NCBI GenBank assembly: GCA_026936335.1
Contig: JAPMXV010000054.1
Location: 62,001-126,000 of the forward strand
Source of the DNA: Mantamonas sphyraenae
Taxonomy: Eukaryota > CRuMs > Mantamonadidae
Direction: 5' to 3'
Length of the DNA stretch: 64,000 bases
A program made the position numbers and the translations under genes. Positions 61,818 to 64,000 of the stretch are shown piece after piece (the stretch's first letter is position 1; every line of letters begins with the position of its first letter). The notes under the pieces were generated by a model. That model made no database searches. It was not told the origin of the DNA and saw only the letters and a list, made by a program, of their open reading frames with translations.

Positions 61818-63868
61818 TTACACGGCCGAGTAGATGTACAAGTTGTTGAGGGCGGCGACGGCGAGGACGTTCTCGGTCGGATGCCAGCCGGTGTGGAGCA
61901 CCTTCTTGTTAAAGTCCATCTGGTCGACGCTGATGTCCGTGTTCTGCTTCTTGTTGTCCTTCTTGCGCAGAGTGATCTTGGACTTTGTGCTCTGCGGCTT
62001 CTTCTTGGGCGGCGGGCTCTTGCTGGCCTCCACGCACACGTCCGACTTGCCCTCGCGGTCGTAGATGTGGAAGAGGTTGTGGTACGAGCCCGTGGCCATG
62101 TGGCTTCCGTCGCCCGAGAACGAGCACTCAAACTTGTCAAAGATAAAGTCGTTCTCGTACAGGTCGCACAGCTTCGAGCGCAGGTGCTCGTGGATCTGGA
62201 TCGTCTTGACCGGCTTCGACTCCTGGTTGATGTCCCAGATGCGCAGCGTCAAGTAGTCACGCGACAGGATGTACCGTCCGTCGGCGCTGAACTTGATGTC
62301 CGAAATCGACGAGATGATCTCCGAGAAGAACGACTTGTTCCCCGGGTCCTCGTCCTCCTCAAAGATCTTTGCGTACTCGTCGCACAGAGCAGAGTCACGC
62401 ATGTCCGCCAGCTTGATGCTGCCCTTGCTGCTGCTGTACATAAACACGTTGCACTGCTGCGGATGGAACTCGGCCGCCGTGATCACCTCTGTCAGTTCCT
62501 CCATGTTTGCCGGCTTGATGTCCACAATGTCTGTGTGGTGTGTTGCCAGCGGCGCCCACGTGTTAGACACAGCCCACCACCATCACCCACCCACCCACCT
62601 CCATCCCCCCAACTCACTGAAACTCTGATCATTAATCCCCAGATTCCAAAGATTAATGCGCAGATCATCTGCACTGAGGTACGTCTCGCCATCCGAGTTC
62701 AACGAAATGCTGTTGATGTGATACGCATGCCCGTTGGCAAACACCTTGCGCGGCACCGCTGTGATCTGCGTCTCGTAGGTGTTCAACTTTGGGATCATCA
62801 CACTGTCCAGAGCGCGCTGCCCGCCGCCGTAGCTTGACGACCCCTCCAGGTTGTTCGACGACACCTCCTTCACCTCCTTCTCGTACACTTTCCACAGCTT
62901 GATCGTCTTGTCTGTGTGTGTGTGTGTGTGTGTGTGCGCGTGTGTGTGTGTGTTGTGTTGTTTGTCGCACCACCACGAATGTGTGAGTCTCCACCCGCTC
63001 CCCTTTCCCTTTTTCCCCTCCCTTCTGCCGTCCCCATTCCCATCCAAACACAACGCCTGCTGAGCCACCGCCCTCCCACACCACGCCCAGCATGCACTCG
63101 GTTGCCCATTGGCGCCCTGAGGCTGCCCTGGCCCACCCATGCGTGTGCTAGGCGCCCCGTTGCCCTTTCTGAGCAAAATGCAATCTCTGTCCAGGGGCGC
63201 CGCCCTTCCTTTGCGCCCCTTTGCACACACACACGTCCCCGCACTCGCTCGACCCGTCCATGGCTCGCCCCATGCACCCATGCATGCCTGGACGGCGGAT
63301 GTGTGGTTGGCAGCCGCTTCCTGTGCCGCCGTGGGGCGTGTTGCAGCGGGGCAGGGGCGACGATCAGGCGCAAAACCCTCTTTGGGTGTAAACTCACCGT
63401 TGGTAGACACCAGGTAGTGGGAGTCGTTCGTCGACGGCAGCCACTTGATCTTGTTGATCTTCTCCTCGATCTCCAGCGACTTGAGGTAGTCGAATTCGGG
63501 CTCGTGGGACTGAAACTCGGTGTAGAAGCGATACTCAAAGTTGGACGCCTTGCTCTTGCGGCCTGTGCTCTTGCCGCTCTCCTTGGCCCGCTCAAAGATC
63601 ACCACGCGTCCACCCTTGTCGCCTGTGGCAATGTAGTCGCCCGTGCGGTCGAACTCCACCGTCGACACAATGTCGGCTGTGCAAACGGGTCCACGGTCAG
63701 TGTGCAATCCCAATCCTCCCCTCTCTCCCGCTTTTTCCCGTTCTTTTTCTTTCTCCCCCCGTGTACGCCGGCTCCATTCCTCTCGCTGCCTCTCTGCACA
63801 CTCACCTTCGCTTGCCAGTCCCTCGTCGATGGCATCCCGGTCGCCAAACACCTGGGAGAACTTCCAGT
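61818..63868 (-). CDS. PPP2R2: Protein phosphatase 2A regulatory subunit B (PR55/B55), 5' end outside window
   Basis: Four exons are visible: 63868-63806, 63676-63398, 62911-62618 and 62530-61818, each joined in phase. Introns are 129, 486 and 87 nt. They encode about 449 residues of the WD40-propeller B55 subunit, with strongly conserved strings: [111 protein letters not shown] and [15 protein letters not shown]55 directs the PP2A catalytic dimer to substrates in mitotic exit and cytoskeletal control. The first short exon with the start codon lies upstream at 63869-64000 or beyond; the acceptor at 63869-63870 shows an intron there. The stop is the TAA read from 61820-61818. Confidence 0.94.
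62913..62957. repeat. TG/CA microsatellite inside a PP2A-B intron
   Basis: A (TG)n run broken by GCGCG occupies about 62913-62957, next to the 3' splice site of the 486-nt intron on the minus strand, where it reads as a CA repeat ending CACAG. The rest of the intron (to 63397) shows no coding signal. Confidence 0.75.
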
Positions 63869-64000
63869 CTGCGCGTGTGTGTCCTGCGTGTGAGTTTGGA
63901 TGTCGGCGCCCCTCCCGACCTTCTCGACGCCTCCTTTGCTCGCGCCCCACACGTCCCACACGCCCCACCGCTCTCCCTCCCACACGCCCCCGAGCCCCAT

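Noticed and set aside
61450-61849. Plus-strand small open frames in the MMAB/PP2A-B gap
   Set aside because: They are built from C runs and CT repeats, low-complexity Pro/Ser, with no homology or conserved start.

Overview
This is a gene-dense window from a unicellular eukaryote. Introns are few and mostly short (about 50-270 nt, one of 486 nt) with GT-AG ends. Gaps between genes are often 7-125 bp. The housekeeping genes (CDC5L, DHX15, TXNDC9, DDX24/Mak5, MMAB, PP2A B subunit) are nuclear eukaryotic genes. A mitochondrial-type cobalamin adenosyltransferase suggests B12 use, which fits an early-diverging fungus or a protist better than a typical dikaryon. I cannot name the organism from sequence alone.

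Layout: a secreted RCC1-repeat protein runs off the left edge (1-1599, minus). It is followed on the minus strand by an unrecognised basic protein (1658-2470) and CDC5L (2482-4972). DHX15 (5095-7683) and TXNDC9 (7858-8722) are on the plus strand. A multi-pass membrane protein (8800-9706, minus) is divergent from the central feature. That feature is a single giant non-ribosomal peptide synthetase (NRPS) gene at 9766-58452, plus. To its right lie a DDX24/Mak5-type helicase (58460-60538, minus), MMAB (60650-61417, plus) and a PP2A B-subunit gene that leaves the window at the right edge (61818-63868 and beyond, minus).

The NRPS reads FAAL - PCP - (C-A-PCP) x13 - TE, about 16,000 residues if continuous. 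It should load a fatty acid as acyl-AMP, extend it with thirteen amino acids and release an acyl-tridecapeptide (linear or cyclised). The thirteen modules are nearly identical at DNA level, with a period of about 3.57 kb. The homology starts in the middle of the first carrier domain (11479) and ends at the same point of the last one (57779), as expected if one C-A-PCP unit was multiplied by unequal exchange. Only the specificity core of the adenylation domain differs. Core type I is in modules 1-3, 5-8, 10 and 11. Core type II is clean in modules 9 and 13 and damaged in 4. Module 12 carries a scrambled blend of the two.

The array as given has more than forty small frame breaks, nearly all in homopolymers or GT runs, concentrated in modules 4, 5 and 7-10. 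Modules 13 and TE are intact, and module 11 has one break. I read these mainly as consensus errors in an almost unresolvable repeat, not as gene decay; CDC5L and the membrane-protein gene each have one similar break. Module number, order and core types should be treated as provisional until long reads are available.
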